The notes: generated from the letters alone by a model not told the origin. 64,000 nt of DNA from Cephalopachus bancanus (GCA_027257055.1 JAPVLO010000039.1:7160501-7224500); one strand, 5' to 3'. Counted from the first letter of the stretch, positions 37,400 to 53,140 are shown. A program made the numbers and translations.

Positions 37400-39150
37400 C
37401 GGCGGTTGGGGGAGGGTGACTGGCTCGGGTGGTCAGGGCTAGGAGCAGCCGGGTGGTCAGCAAGTCGGCACAAAGAGAAGACAGAATTCCAGAGAGAAAT
37501 CAACGCGATAGCCAGAACAAGGCCGGAGGGACGCGCGGATGGACGGCGAGGGCGCGGAAGGGGGTTGCCAGAAAGCGTGGCTCCTCTCACCCGGTTGAAC
37601 GGATGAAGGGCCCCCCCAGGAAGGCGCAATCTCCAGGTGGGTTTGCTCCGCCGGCCCCTGCTAATCACATTAGGGGATCATCCAGGCGTCCCGGCGCCGC
37701 TTTCACGAAGAGTCTAATCCGGAGCTCGGAAAAGCCCAGCGCGTCCCCAAGGTCGTTCAGCCGGGAAGGGGCTGCGGGGAATCTGAGCTGAGCTCGAGTC
37801 GCAAACCCAGAGGATGGAAAGGCCGCCTCGGAAGTGGCTGCGGCCCGGGGGAGGGGCGGCCGCGCACCGGCGGGGCAGGGACACGGAGGCTCCCGCCCCT
37901 CCGGAGGACTTCCTGGAAAAGGCGGCACTTCGCGGTCCCCGGGGTGGGGAGGGGAGCGCGGCAGCGGGGCCTCCGCTGCGGTCCTGGCGGGGGACGCGCC
38001 GCCGTAAGCAGGCAGCCAGTGAGTCCGCCGGGGCCCAGGACTTCCTGTCGGGCCCCGAGTGACCGCCCCCGGGGGCTGCGCCGCCGCCTGCGCCGCGGTG
38101 GTCGTCCCTTTTACGGACGCAAAAGCCAAGCCAGCCCCGGGCAGGCAGCAGGTGCCAGGATCGGGGCCTGGGAGGCAGTGGGCGTCCCGGGAGCCGGCGG
38201 GAGGGGCCCAAAGACGGACCAGACGGGGCGCCGCGCCCCCGCCTCCGGGCAGCGCCGCCCGGCCGCCCCGCCCGAGGCCCGCGCCCGGTCGCTAGGCGCC
38301 TGCGCAGTGGGCGCGCAGGGCCGACGGAGCGGCGGAGGCGGCGACGCGCACGCAGGGACGCGAGGGGCGGAGCCCCGGGAGGCTGAGCCCCTCTGAGTGG
38401 CTGGAGCGGGAGAGGGTGGGGCAGGGGGCGTTCCCGGGCGGGGCCTCGGGGCGGGTTTGGAATTTTTGGCGCGAGCTGGGTCCGCGCGCGCTCACGGGCC
38501 GTTCCTCCTCCCGAGAGTCCTCCGTTCCGGCGTCCGGAGCCATCGACTGCCGACCCGGCCCGCTCGGCCAGCCCAAGGGCTCCCGCGGACTCCGCGGACC
38601 CGGAATCTGGGACCTCGCTGATCTGCGTCCCGGCCCTCCCAGGTGAGCCCAAGCCTGGCCCTGAGGGCTCCCGGCCGGGCCGCTTCCGCTCCCCTCCCCC
38701 TTGCGGGCAGCCCCTGGCCCGACGCCCCTCCTGGGTCCGCCTCCCCCGCCTCCCCTCGAGCCCGCTCCCGGAGCGGCCGGCCCTCCCCTCCGACAGCCTC
38801 ACCCTCCGGCGCTGCGCGGGCCGGCCCTGCCCCTTTGCTCACCCCTCCCCGCCAGCCCTGCCCCGACGGCCCCGCCCACTTCTCAAGCCCCTCCCCGCGG
38901 CCGTCCCGTCCCTCGGGGCCTTCCCCAGCCTCCTGGTCCCCTTCCGTCCGGGAGCCCCTTCCCCCAGCGGCGACCCCGGCGTCCCTCGCCGCTCCCGGAA
39001 GGCCCCGCCCACTTTCCCTCCAGTCCCGCGCTAGCGCCCCTCCCCGGTGCCAGCCCGGCCCCTCCCCTCTGTCGGACAGGGTGTCCCCGCGCCCACGGAG
39101 CTGGACTCAGCGGTGGCCCTGCCCGGGAGGAACTCACAGTCTAGCCGTAG
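37400..39150. promoter_or_regulatory. PKMYT1: CpG island, probable PKMYT1 promoter
   Basis: About 1.7 kb rich in CpG. TTTTGGCGCG at 38464-38473 is a strong E2F-type site, expected for a cell-cycle kinase gene. It is the only CpG island upstream of the PKMYT1 coding exons on this side, about 10 kb away. Long ORFs here are composition artefacts. Confidence 0.65.
38475..38642 (+). other. PKMYT1: Putative non-coding first exon of PKMYT1
   Basis: GC-rich stretch downstream of the E2F site that ends CTCCCAG followed by GTGAGC, a good donor. It contains no ATG. Spliced to 48758 it makes ATG 48775 the first start codon of the mRNA. The 5' border is approximate. Confidence 0.5.
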
Positions 39151-39159
39151 ACCGTGGTC

Positions 39160-39760
39160 AGCAGATGCGTGAGAGGGTGAGGCCCTTGGAAACTGCGGAG
39201 GGCTCCCCCGCCTAGCCTGGGCTCAGGGCCACCCTGGCTTCCCGCGGGACCCCCTGCTGCTTCCGTCTTCCCCCATCCCACCCCTGAGGCTGTTTGGCCA
39301 GGCCAGTCTTTGCTAGAACATAGACACGGTGACATCGGAAACTGGGTTAAGATGAGTGTGCCTGGGAGGGCCTGGAGGTTCCTAATGACCAGCACTCTCG
39401 CGGGTCCTGATACCCTGGCTCCTCACTTGGCAAAACCTCGGGATGGGATTCTCGAGGTAAACAGAGGCAGAGGAAGGCCCAGGTGGTGTCCTTCCCCTCA
39501 CCCCCTCCTCCCCAGGACGGGAGGCTGCTGCTCAGATGAGGCTCTCTCCTGTTGGGGTTACTGACTCATCTGCTGCTAGCTACATCCTCTTTTGATACAT
39601 TGTAGCTGCCTCCAAAAATTTATTCCGTCACTGTCTTTTTCATGTTTTTGTTTCAATTACAACATCAGGGCAATGCATCAACCCTTTCTGCCCCAACACA
39701 CAAAGTCATTACACCGGGGGAACACTGTACTTTGTGCATTCTTTAATTCACTACCCCAGC
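39160..39760. other. Intron-like sequence, no gene seen
   Basis: Unique sequence leaving the CpG island, within the presumed first intron of PKMYT1. Confidence 0.5.
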
Positions 39761-39763
39761 ATT

Positions 39764-40426
39764 TTTTTTTTTTTTTTGAGTTGGAGTCTCACTCTGTTGC
39801 CCAGGCTGGAGTGCAAGCAGACTGATGGCCACCACAGCCTCGACCTGCTGGACTCAGGTGATCCTTCTGCCTCAGCCTCCTGAGTAGCTGGGACTACAGG
39901 CAGCACCACCATGCCTGACTGATTTTTTGATTTATTGTAGAGACAGGGTTTCAAACTCCTGGGCTCATGCAGTCCTCTCACCTCACCCTCCCAAATTGCT
40001 GGGATTACAGGCATGAACTACATGCCCGGCCCATGGTTTGTGATGATAGCGGTTAGTATTCATGCTAGACACTGGGCCAAGCGCACCTTAAGGCCAGTAT
40101 TAGAGGTTCACAAACCCTGGAGCCAGATGTGTTTTGAACTTCCAAATGCTGCAGATTTTAGAAAGCTAATAGGGTGCATATAACATATATGAACATCACT
40201 TATGGGTCTGAAGCATCATCCCATAATCAAACACATTAATATTTCTGACAAGAAATATGTGAATATACTGGCCAGGGCTTGGTGGCTCATGCCTGTAATC
40301 CTGTCACTCTGGAAGGCCAAGGAGGAAGGATCGCCTGAGCCCAGGAGGTCGAGGCTGCAGTGAGCCGTAATTGTGCCAGTGCACTGCAGCCTGGGTGACA
40401 GAATGTGACTCTGACTCAAAAAAAAA

Positions 40427-40428
<2 letters not shown>
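39764..40428. mobile_element. Two Alu-type SINEs
   Basis: An antisense copy at about 39764-40032 and a shorter plus-strand copy at 40268-40428, whose tail runs into the AC microsatellite. Confidence 0.8.

Positions 40429-40429
<1 letters not shown>

Positions 40430-40473
<44 letters not shown>
40430..40473. repeat. (AC)n microsatellite
   Basis: About 22 AC units followed by GAGAGAGAG. It grew from the A tail of the preceding SINE. Confidence 0.95.
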
Positions 40474-40476
<3 letters not shown>

Positions 40477-40673
40477 AGAGAGTACTTACACTATAAGGGA
40501 ATATAGATCAGGTCAGATTTTTCTGCTAAATTAGTTTTGCATGTAGATAATCAGTTGTCCCAACAACCATTTGTTGAAAAGACTATTCTTTCCCACTGAA
40601 TTGTTTTGGCACCCTTATTGACAATTAATTGACCATAATTATGAGGGTCTATTTATGAACCTACAATTCTGTT

Positions 40674-40979
40674 TCTTTTTTTTTTTTTTGAGTTGGAGTC
40701 TCACTCTGTCACCCAGACAGGAGTGCAGTAGCACGCTTCCAGGCACCTCAGCCTTGACCTGCTGGGCTCTGACGATCCTTCCACTCCAGCCTTCCAAGTA
40801 GCTGGAACTACAGACGCGCGCTACCACGCCCGGCTAATTTTTCTTTTTTTTTTTTATGTATTGTAGAGATGAGGTCTCGCCAAGTTGCCCAGGCAGGACT
40901 CGAACCCACAGGTCAGGCAATCCACTCACCTCAGCCTCCCAAAGCGCAGGATTACAGGCTGAGCCCCCGAGCCCGGCTC
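40674..40979 (-). mobile_element. Young Alu-type SINE with target-site duplication
   Basis: Antisense dimer flanked on both sides by CAATTCTGTTTCTT, an exact 14-base duplication. Confidence 0.93.
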
Positions 40980-41196
40980 AATTCTGTTTCTTGCTCTGTA
41001 TATTTGAGGGGGCCCCCCAAAAACCCCTGAATTTATTTATTAAAAAATTATATATTTATTCTTACACATTTAAACTTCAGTTACCTTCAAAGTACTTTGT
41101 TTAATGTAATACACCTCTTGAGATGCTTTTTCCACTGTTCAAAAACAGTTTTTGAAGTCGTCAATTTTGATGCCTTTTATTTTTATTTTATTTATT

Positions 41197-41487
41197 TTTT
41201 TGAGTTGGAGTCTCTCACTCAGTTGTGCAGGCTGAGTGCAGTGACACACTCATGGCCACTGCAGCCTCGACTTGCTGGGCTCAGGCATTCCTTCTGCCTC
41301 AGTCTTCCAAGTAGCTGGCACTACAGGCACACACTACCATGCCCAGTTAGTAATTTTTTTTAATTGTAGAGATGAGGGTTCCCCAAGTTGCCAAGGCTGG
41401 TCTCGAACCCAAGGGTTCAGGCAGTCCTCTCACCTTGGCCTCCCAAAAGTGCTGGGATTATAGGCGTGACCCACCGCACCCAGCCTT
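41197..41487 (-). mobile_element. Alu-type SINE
   Basis: Antisense dimer, moderately diverged. The local flank TTTGATGCCTTTTA occurs on both sides, an exact 14-base target duplication. Confidence 0.88.
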
Positions 41488-41489
41488 TG

Positions 41490-41935
41490 ATGCCTTTTAG
41501 TGCTTCTGCCATTTTTTGTTTCACCTCTTCCACATCAACAAAACATTTCCCTTTGAGGACTTTTTTCATCAGGGAAACAAAAGTTGCTCAGAGCAAGACT
41601 AGGTGAATAGGAAGGATGGGGCATGGAGAGGTCATGCTGTTTTTGGTCAAAAACTGCTGAACATCCAGTGTGGTGTGGGTAGATGGCCTTGTAAATCACC
41701 CATCAAGAAATGGGCAAACATGTTGAAAGAATCTCCCCCAAAAATTCAGTGAAGCTAAATGCAGCCTCTCCCAACAACACTAGCTGGTAAACTGGTGCCA
41801 ATGGGTTCCTAGGACACTTACTTAGCAGGGAACGCCTGTACTACAAGGGCCTGCCCTCCGAAAGAAAATTCCAGCTTTTTGGGGACCCCTTGTCATATCT
41901 ATTTCTGTGTGAGTACCACACTGGTTTTTGCTTGT
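41490..41935. other. Intronic, old repeat-like sequence
   Basis: AT-moderate sequence with short phrases typical of old transposon remains. No family named with confidence. Confidence 0.3.
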
Positions 41936-41936
41936 T

Positions 41937-42035
41937 TCTCTCTCTCTCTCTCTCTCTCCCCCTCCCTCTCTCCCTCTCTCTCTCTATCTCTCTATCTCTA
42001 GCTCTCTATCTCTATCTCTATCTCTCTTTCTCTTT
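41937..42035. repeat. Compound TC/TCTA microsatellite
   Basis: Pure and interrupted TC units followed by TCTATC units, about 100 bases. Confidence 0.95.
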
Positions 42036-42689
42036 CAAGAGACAGTCTTAGTATGTTGCTCAGGCTGTACTTGAATGCCTAGGCTTAAGCAATACTCCCC
42101 CCTCAGCCTCCCAAGTAGCTGGAACTACAGGCTTGCAGTCTGCATTGTTTTGATTACTGTAACTTTGCAGTAAGTTTTGAAATCGAGAGGGATGAATCCT
42201 TCAGCTTTATTCTTTTTTGAGGTTGTTTTCACTATTCTGGGTCTCTTGAGTTTCCATACAAATTTTAGGATCAGCTTGTCAACTTCTGTAATGCAGCCAG
42301 CTGGAGCTCTGATAGGAATTGTGCTGAAGCTGCACATCAGTTTGGAGAGTATTGTCATTTTATCTACATTAAGTGTTTGGATCTGTGAACATGTAATGTC
42401 TTTCCATTTATTTTGGTCTTTAATTTCTTAAGGAAGTTGAGAGAAGAAAGGAAAGCAAGTTATGTGCAATGTTTGTTGTATTGATCTTTTTACTCATCAT
42501 TTCTGCTTCTTGTCATTTCTTCCTGTGGATTTGAGTTGCCATCTGGTATCATTTTCTGTCGTTACAGTTTCTCTCCCATCTACCTCCTTTGTGTTATTAT
42601 TTGCAAATATATATCATATTTTGAACCTTTTAATATAATTATATGCCCCGCAATATAGTCATATACATTTTGTTTTTAATGTAAAAATT

Positions 42690-45137
<2,448 letters not shown>

Positions 45138-45386
45138 CTTTCTGTTTTTGTATATGTAGGAATGCCTTTACATTAAAAAAAATAGTTTTGCTGGAAATAG
45201 TATTCTTGGTTGACATTATTTTCCTCCAGCTCTTTGAATTTGTCATCCTGCTGCCTTCTGGACTCCATTGTTTCTGATGAGAAGTTAGCCATCAGTCTTA
45301 CTGGGGAAACTCGTAAGAAAGTGATGAGTCTTTTTGCTCTTGCTGTGTTCAAGATTATCTCCATGTTTTTGGTTTTCAGCCATTTT

Positions 45387-48155
45387 TTTTTTGAGTTGGA
45401 GTCTCACTCTTTGTTGCCCAGGCTGGAGTGCAGTGGCACGATCACAGCCACCACAGCCTCGACCTGCTTGGCTTAGGCGATCCTTCCGCCTAAGACTTCC
45501 AAGCAGCTAGAACTATAGATGCACACCACCACGCCCGGCTAGTTTTTTTTGTATGTGTGATTTATTGTAGAGACGAGGTCTCATCAAGTTGCCCGGGCTG
45601 GTCTCAAACCCCCGGGGCTCAGGCAATCCTCTCACCTCGGCCTCCCAAAGTGCTGGGATGACAGGCTGAGCCACTGTGCCCGGCCTTCAACCACTTTTAA
45701 TACAACGTGCCTATCTATGGGTTTCTGCATTCATCCTACTTGGAGTTAGTTGAGCTTAATGTGTGGATTAGTGTGTTAATTTAAAAAATCTAATTTTGGA
45801 AGTTTTCAGCTATTTTATTTTTTTATTACAGTAGTGTTGGGGGTACAAATAGTTTTTGGATTACATGGTTGCATTGTATAGTGGCAAAGACGCCTGATCT
45901 TTCAGTGTCCCCACCACTCCCACTTGTGCATACTGTACCCAGTGGTGATTTTTCAGCCGTCCACCCCTTCCCCCTCCCCTTCAGCTATTTCTTCAAACAT
46001 TTTCTGCTCCTTCTGTCCTCTTTTTGAGGTACCATTATACATACATTGGTGCACTCAGTGGTGTGTGGTTTACATTTCTCTGAGGTTCTGTTCTTGTTTC
46101 TTTATTCTTTTTTTGTCTCTGTTCTTCAGATTACATAATCTCTATTGATGTTTCCTCAAGTTCACTTATGTCTTCAGCTCAAATTTACCGTGGAATCCTT
46201 CTAGTGAATTTTTAAAATTTCAATTACTGTACTTTTCAACTCCACAATTTCCATTTGGTTATTTTTATAATTTGTGTCTCTATTAAATGATGTATCATGT
46301 TCTTACTGTATCTTTCTTTACTTCTTTAAGCGTAGTTTATTTTAATTCTTTGAACATACTATAATGACTGCTTTGAAGTGTTCGTTAAATTTGGCACAGG
46401 GGTCTTCTCTCAGGCAGTTTCTGTTGCTTGTTTTTTTTTTTTTCCTGTATATAGGTCACACTCTTGTGTGTCTTTGCACATCTTGTAGTGTTTTTCTGGT
46501 GAAAACTGGTCATTTTAAGTATTATGCTGTAGCAACTGTGCATACTGGTTCTCTGCCCTCCTCTGTGGCTTGTGACTGTTTGCTTATTTATTTGTTTGGT
46601 ACCTGGCTGGACTATTGTAGTGAAAGCCTATTTCCTCTGCACTGTGAGGCCTCTGATGTCACTCTTCTGAGAGTACATACAGTCTTAGGCACGTACACAA
46701 CTACAACAGTGGTTTTAGGAGAATTCCCTTTGACTATTTTTTCCCTGATCATACCCTCCTGCTAAGTTCCACTGCATGCTGGCTGGTTGCTGTTTTTGAC
46801 AATACCATAGGGCATAAATTGCACCACAGACTGATCCCATTAAATTTTTTTTTTTTTTTGAGTTGGAGTCTCACTCTGTCGCCCAGACTGGAGTGCAGTG
46901 GGTCGCTTCTGGCCACCGCAACCTTGACCTGTTGGGCTCCAGCGATCCTTCCGCCTCAGCCTTCCAAGTAGCTGGAACTACACACGCGCTACCGTGCCCG
47001 GCTAATTTTTGATTTATTGTAGACATGAGGTCTCGCCAAGTTGCCCAGGTGGGTCTCGAACCCGCGGGCTCAGGCAATCCACTCACCTCGGCCTCCCAAA
47101 GCGCGGGATGACAGGCTGAGCCACCGAGCCCGGCTAAATTTGGGCTTCTTTAACACTGTAGCTTTCGAGGTTTGTTCCGACTGCAGTAAGACTCCCTCTG
47201 GACGTCTCTTTCCCTGAGTCTCTCTGGCGAACTAGCTGGCCTTCGGTTGACCTTGTTGCTCCAACGCAGGTACCAGCCTCTTCCTAACTGCTCATCACCA
47301 AAGCCTTCGCTGATTTTGACAGTGCCTTTAGGCTTGAATTTCCCAGCCTGTTGCAAATAAGGTCAGTTTTCTTGGTGAAGAGCTTCAGAGCTGCTTTATG
47401 ACCTACCTCTGGCCCTGGGCAGAATAAAATCTCTGAGCCATATCGCAGAGCTGGGGCAGAACAACGGTGGTCTCCGATTGAACTGCTCCCTTAGGAGCAA
47501 TCGCCGGCTGGTCTTGGTTTGCTTCTCTCATGCTTCCGGTGGAGCTGAGCTTGGGCGACTAGGGCTCTGCGTCTGGCCTGAGGTCAAGCTTCTGTCTGTG
47601 AGTGGGGCGGTGGAAAAAGGGAGCCCTGGTCTGCCTCAGACAGCTGGAAATTCAACCTCTGCCATGTGGAGCAAGGAGGGGTGAGAAGTGCTGAGAGCCC
47701 GGCCCTCCTGGGCAGATGCCTAACCCTTGACGGGGAGCTGGGGGAAAGGGAACCCATCCTCTTGGCCACACCTGTCCTCAATGCTAGGTGGGTAGGGGCT
47801 GCTGGAAGGAAGGAGTGTCACGGCTCAGGTGCCAACATGCTCCGTTTTCTCATCAAGATGTGGTGGATTTTCTTCTAGAAATGTTTCTTTGTTTGCCAGG
47901 TACCCTTAGTGTCATGTCCAGGAACTTTAAGGCTGGAGTGTAGTGGCATGCTCATGGCCACTCCAGCCTCGATCTGCTGGGCTCAGGTGATCCTTCCGCC
48001 TCAGCCTTCCAAGTAGCCGGGGCTACAGGTGTGAGCCACCACGCCCAGCTAATTTTCTGACTTATTGTAGAGATGAGGTCTTGCCAAGTTGCCCAGGCTG
48101 GTCTCAAGCCCGTGGGCTTAGGCAGTCCTTTCACCTCCACCTCCAAAGCACCCAG
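45387..48155 (-). mobile_element. Further antisense SINEs
   Basis: Copies at about 45387-45687, 46845-47134 (flanked by YTAAATTT) and 47925-48155 (truncated). They lie in the presumed first intron of PKMYT1. Confidence 0.8.
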
Positions 48156-48774
48156 CATATGTCCAGAGACTTTAAATGTGTGCTTCTGAATAATTTTCAC
48201 CTTTACCTCTTATGCCTGTCACGCTGGGGAGAGGGTCCATGGAAGCTCCTCTCACTGCCATTTCAGAAGTGAAGCTCCACTAAATGAGCTTTGGCACCAC
48301 AACTGTGAAAAAGAAACTTCTGGGATTGAGGCTTTTTTACTTTGGAATTGGATACAAGGGATAGCGGGCCTGTGTGAATATTTCCGCCTCATGGACCAGA
48401 AAGAGGCTGCATAGTTTAGGGTCTGACAGCTGGTTGTGACGAGGCAGGGAGGCACACACAGGCGGTCTGCCTCCAGAAGCCACCTTGGTCTTAACCTCTT
48501 ACTGGCCCGTGTCACGTCATTCTCGAGAATAGGAGTCCCGTGGTTTCCATTTTATACTTCTATCTCCAAAATACAGACCTCCAGTAAGCAGTGTGTGTGT
48601 GTCTGTCCTCAGCCTTTTCCTGGTCGGTGTGTGTTGCCCCCTGGCCTGCATGTCTAAAGCAGAGCAAGCGTGCTGTGTAGACATGCTCTCCTCCACAGGC
48701 TCCCTGGGGCCACAGGGCCAGGCGGTGAATGGACACAGCCTCTGTCTCTGTCCCCAGGGCCTCCTGCGCCGGCC

Positions 48775-51700
48775 ATGCCTGTGCCCACGGAGGGCAGCCC
48801 AGCGCCCCTGAGCGGCACCCCCGTCCCTGTGCCAGCCTACTTCCGCCACGCAGAACCCGGCTTCTCCCTCAAGAGGCCCGGGAGGCTCAGCCGGAGCCTT
48901 CCACCCCGGCCTCCTGCCAAGGGCAGCATCCCCATCAGCCGCCTCTTCCCTCCTCGGACCCCAGGCTGGCACCAGTTGCAACCCCGGAGGGTGTCGTTCC
49001 GGGGCGAGGCCTCAGAGACCCTGCAGAGCCATGGGTATGACCCGAGCCGGCCAGAATCCTTCTTTCAGCAGAGTTTCCAGAGGCTCAGCCGCCTGGGCCA
49101 TGGCTCCTATGGAGAGGTCTTCAAGGTAAGTGGGCATGACTTCCCAGGCCTCTCTGAGGGTCCTCCCTTGCCATCACCTTCCCTGGATGGCGCAGCATCC
49201 TGGCAGCCCGCCTCCCCTGGGCTCACAGGCCCTTCCGTGTTTGGCTTGGCTGCTCTCATCCCCCTCTGCAGGCTCCTCTGAGGCCTGCCTCCCACACACC
49301 GGCCCCTTGTCCAGAGCCTGGCATGCCCTATGGCAGCCCCCACTGCCGTCTCTTCCTGCCCTGGCGCCAGCTGTGCTGGAGTCCTTGGCAAGGCCCCGGC
49401 CCCCTGAGCCAGCCCTGAGTGCAGTACCCACCCCGCCCGCCTGGGCTGGCAGGCTCTGAGGCTACTCCCTGCCTGCCGCCTTGTTTTTCTTAAAATATAG
49501 TTTCCAATCATTTATGGTTTCTTTAAAATGGTGATTCTTCCTTGCACAAGTCCTATATGAAGATCATTTTGTTCAAAAATACAAACAACATAGGTTCCTG
49601 AGTTGGGCGTCGTGGCTCATGCCTATCATCCTAGCACTGATTGCCTAAGTCCAGGGGTTCAAGACCAGCCTGGGCAACTTGGTGAGACCGCGTCTACAAT
49701 AAATCAAAAAATAAGTCAGGCGTGGTGGCATGTACCTGTAGTCCCAGATACTTGGAAGGCTGAGGCAGAAGGATCGCCAGAGCCAGGAGGTCAAGGCTGT
49801 GGTGGCTGTGAGCCACTGCACTCCAGCCTGGGCAACAGTATGAGTCTCTGACACAAAAAATAACAAAACAAGGCCCCCTGAATCAGCTCTTCTTCCCAGA
49901 GGAAATCACTCAGACCCGGTAGCATGTATCACCTGTTCTGTAGCCCCTGCTCCACTCAACAGCACGTCCCAGACTTCTCCTGGGCCAGTGCTCGCTGGGC
50001 TGCCCGTCTCCATTGCAAAGCCTCCAGTGACCCAGGCCCGGGGCTGGAGCTTTGTCCAGTTCTGCTATTACAGCAGGGGGCTGAGACAGATGCCAGCCAT
50101 GCCACCCTCTACATGTGTGAAGCCTTCGCCGAACCTGCGGGGTTGTTTCGCCAAGTGAGTGTGCCACTCATGGCACACCCCCACCCTGTGGGTGCCACCT
50201 TCCTTCCAGGTGCGCTCCAAAGAAGATGGCCGGTTCTATGCGGTCAAGCGCTCCATGTCGCCCTACCGGGGCCCCAAGGACCGGGCCCGCAAGCTGGCGG
50301 AGGTAGGCGGCCACGAGAAGGTGGGGCAGCACCCGCGCTGCGTGCAGCTGGAGCAGGCCTGGGAGGAGGGCGGTGTCCTGTACCTACAGACGGAGCTGTG
50401 CGGGCCCAGCCTGCAGCAGCACTGTGAGGCCCGGGGCGCCAGCTTGCCCGAGACCCAGGTCTGGCGCTACCTGCGGGACATCCTGCTCGCCCTGGCCCAC
50501 CTGCACAGCCAGGGCCTGGTGCACCTCGATGTCAAGCCCGCCAACATCTTCTTGGGGCCCCGGGGTCGCTGCAAGCTGGGTGACTTTGGGCTGCTGGTGG
50601 AGCTGGGTACGGTGGGAGCTGGCGAGGCCCAGGAGGGAGACCCCCGCTACATGGCCCCTGAGCTGCTGCAGGGCTCCTACGGGACGGCGGCAGACGTGTT
50701 CAGGTAAGGCTTGGGCCAAGCGGGGCGGTGGTGGGCTGCAGGAGGCCCTTCCTGGGGGTGATCAGCAGGAGATGGACTTCCTGGGAGGAAGCTCTGTCCG
50801 AGCCCAGGACGCCTGGCCTCAGGCCCAGTAGATGCTGCCCCACCCTGCAGTCGAGGGGTCTCGAGTCAGGAGCCCTCCAGAGCCGCTGTGCACGGAGTAG
50901 CACACCTCCTCACAGCCCCACCGAGGAACAAGTGTGATTCCGTTTACAGTGAGGTCAAGGGACTGGCCTGAAGCCCACGGCTAGCAGGTGGCACAGCTGG
51001 TACCGGACCCAGGCACTGGGTTCTAGGGTCCATGCTGGTAACCACTGTCCTAACCATCTGATTATTACGATAGTAACACTGGCACTGCAGTAGCCAAGTG
51101 GCTGTCCAGCAGGTCCCTGGGAGGACCCACCACAGTGATCCAAGGGCTGCCCTGGCTGTGGGGCCCATAATCCGTGATATGTCCCCATCCTGCCTGGGTT
51201 CATCATCAGCCCTGCGGGACCTCCCGGAGCATACTCCCCCTCCCCAGCTGAGGGCAGCAGACAGCAGCCTTTCCCCCTTCCTCTACGGGGCAGCCCAGGA
51301 CCGAGTCTGCATCCTGAGGCCAACCCTGCCGCTGTCCCCGTCCCATCCCTCCCAGTCTGGGGCTCACCATCCTGGAGGTGGCATGCAACATGGAGCTGCC
51401 CCACGGTGGGGAGGGCTGGCAGCAGCTGCGCCAGGGTTACCTGCCCCCCGAGTTCACTGCTGGTGAGTGGGGCTGTGGCGGGAGGGATGTGCTGCACGGG
51501 CTCCTGGGTAGACATGGCTGGTGGTGGGGGCACCCTGGGCTCAGGGCCCAGTCAGCATCCTGGGAGATGATAGGCCCTGCCTCATGGGCAGGTCTGTCAG
51601 CTGAGCTGCGTTCAGTCCTCGTCATGATGCTGGAGCCGGACCCCAAGCTGCGGGCCACAGCCGAGTCCCTGCTGGCGCTGCCCATGCTCAGGCAGCCACG

Positions 51701-53023
51701 GCCCTGGAGCATGCTGTGGTGCATGGCTGCTGAGGCCCTGAGTCGGGGGTGGGCTCTCTGGCAGGTAAGCTCCCAGTGGGACACACAGCCCACCCTGCTT
51801 CCCGGTCCCAGGGTGTATCCGGCCTCCCAAAGCTCTCCCTCTCCCCACAGGCCCTGCTTGCCGTGCTGTGCTGGCTCTGGCACGGGCTGGCCCACCCTGC
51901 CAGCTGGCTGCAGCCCTCAGGCCCGCCGGCCACCCCGCCCGGCTCACCACCCCGCAGCCTCCTGGACAGCAGCCTCTCCAGCTGCTGGGATGACGACAGC
52001 CTAGGGTATGAGCAGGATACACGCAGGGGCGGGATGGAACAGCATTGCCTCCCCCTCCTCCCTCCCCCAACCTAGCCCCATCACACCCCCGATGGGGAAC
52101 CAGGACTGGTGGGGCATGGCTCAGGCTGGTGTGAAGGCGGTTGGCATGTGTGTAGCACGGCATCGTACTCAGGGCACCGACATGCCAGGGAGTGCCGGCG
52201 GTGCAGCCCCCAGCCCAGTGGAGCTTGCCAGTGCTCAGGGTCGGGCGTAGTCCCCTTTCTGGGAGGAGGAAGCCTCTGGAGCCTGGTGAGCCCCTCCCGG
52301 GAGGAAGTTCCCAGTCTCCAGTGCCTGGTGGCCGAGTGAAGGCTGTAATTAGGAAACTCCTGCGGAAGAAAGCCACGTACCCAAGGCAGACAGCCCTCAG
52401 GAGGAACACTGCCGCTAATCCTTCCCTTGCAAAAATATCCCCCCACCACTTGTCACCATAGCAGACACAAGGTGCCAGAAAAGCTCCGTTTACTAAAAGT
52501 TCACTTCAAATCCACCTCAGTCGAAGCCTATGAGTTCTGAAAAGGACAGAGGGATCCTCTGAGCGTGGCCAGGTGCAAGGATTTTGAAGGCTGTCCCAAG
52601 TGCTTCTTTCAAAATGCACCAAGTTTTATTTTCCCAACGGTGGCTCCCTGCCCTTGCATCAGACGGGAGCCTGCAGAAGGACAGCTGGCTGTGTCCTGCA
52701 CTCCCCGACCCATCTCTCCCCTCCCCCCCCCCTGCAGGCCTTCACTCTCCCCTGAGGCTCTCCTGGCCCAGGCTGTGGGGAGCACGTCCACCCCCCGGAG
52801 CAGGTCCATGCCCAGGTGAGCAGGCCCCAGGTGGTGGGCAGGTCCCGGCTGGGGTGGATGGGGCTGGCTTTCCGGTCCTGAATGTCGTCCCGCTCTCTTC
52901 CCTCCTCCCAGGGCTGCCCTGGACCTGAGTGACATTGGCTTGCAGCCGCCTCAGGGCTCCTTCCCCTCCTTCGAGCCTCGCAATCTCCTCAGCCTGTTTG
53001 AGGACTCCCTGGACCCAGCCTGA
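48775..53023 (+). CDS. PKMYT1: Membrane-associated CDK1-inhibitory kinase Myt1
   Basis: WEE1-family kinase that phosphorylates CDK1 on Thr14/Tyr15 from ER/Golgi membranes. Seven coding exons: 48775-49125, 50210-50703, 51356-51462, 51592-51764, 51851-52005, 52738-52815, 52912-53023, giving 489 residues. Visible are the glycine loop GHGSYGEVF, the lysine in AVKRS (residue 130), HLDVKPAN (Asp224), DFG (Asp242), GDPRYMAPE, a C-terminal hydrophobic membrane stretch around [11 protein letters not shown], and near the end [11 protein letters not shown] with the RNL cyclin-docking motif. The human protein starts about 10 residues earlier from a Met I cannot find here. The acceptor at 48757 with codons PPAPA before this ATG matches human up to that point, and Met 48775 equals a human internal Met. 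Confidence 0.95.
49126..50209 (+). other. PKMYT1: PKMYT1 intron with one SINE
   Basis: Intron between the glycine-loop exon and the catalytic exon. It holds an Alu-type SINE on the plus strand at about 49595-49868 and otherwise nothing recognised. Confidence 0.8.
50704..51355 (+). other. PKMYT1: PKMYT1 intron with a MIR-like stretch
   Basis: Intron between exons 50210-50703 and 51356-51462. A MIR-like stretch lies at about 50935-51090, shown by TTTACAGTGAGGTCAAGG and GGTGGCACAGCTGG. Confidence 0.7.
52006..52737 (+). other. PKMYT1: PKMYT1 intron
   Basis: Between exons 51851-52005 and 52738-52815. No repeat or gene recognised; it ends in a C-rich polypyrimidine tract. Confidence 0.8.
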
Positions 53024-53134
53024 GTCCAGGCTCTGCCTCTGCACTTTTAAGCTTTTAGCCCACTTCTCTCCCATTCCTCCTGAAAGCTGGGGTCTCTCGG
53101 GAGCACCCGTGGTCCCCTCTGCCTGGCCATGTCT

Positions 53135-53140
53135 AATAAA
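53135..53140 (+). terminator. PKMYT1: Poly(A) signal of PKMYT1
   Basis: AATAAA about 110 bases after the stop codon. The opposite gene PAQR4 ends some 820 bases further on, so the genes are convergent. Confidence 0.9.

Noticed and set aside
37714..38802. Minus-strand ORF of 362 codons
   Set aside because: Lies in the presumed PKMYT1 CpG island; Arg/Gly/Pro-rich without domain or splice context.
47836..47860. ATG-CTC-CGT as the missing PKMYT1 leader codons
   Set aside because: The following codons and the lack of a donor in the right phase do not fit. The sequence lies in probable L1-derived DNA.
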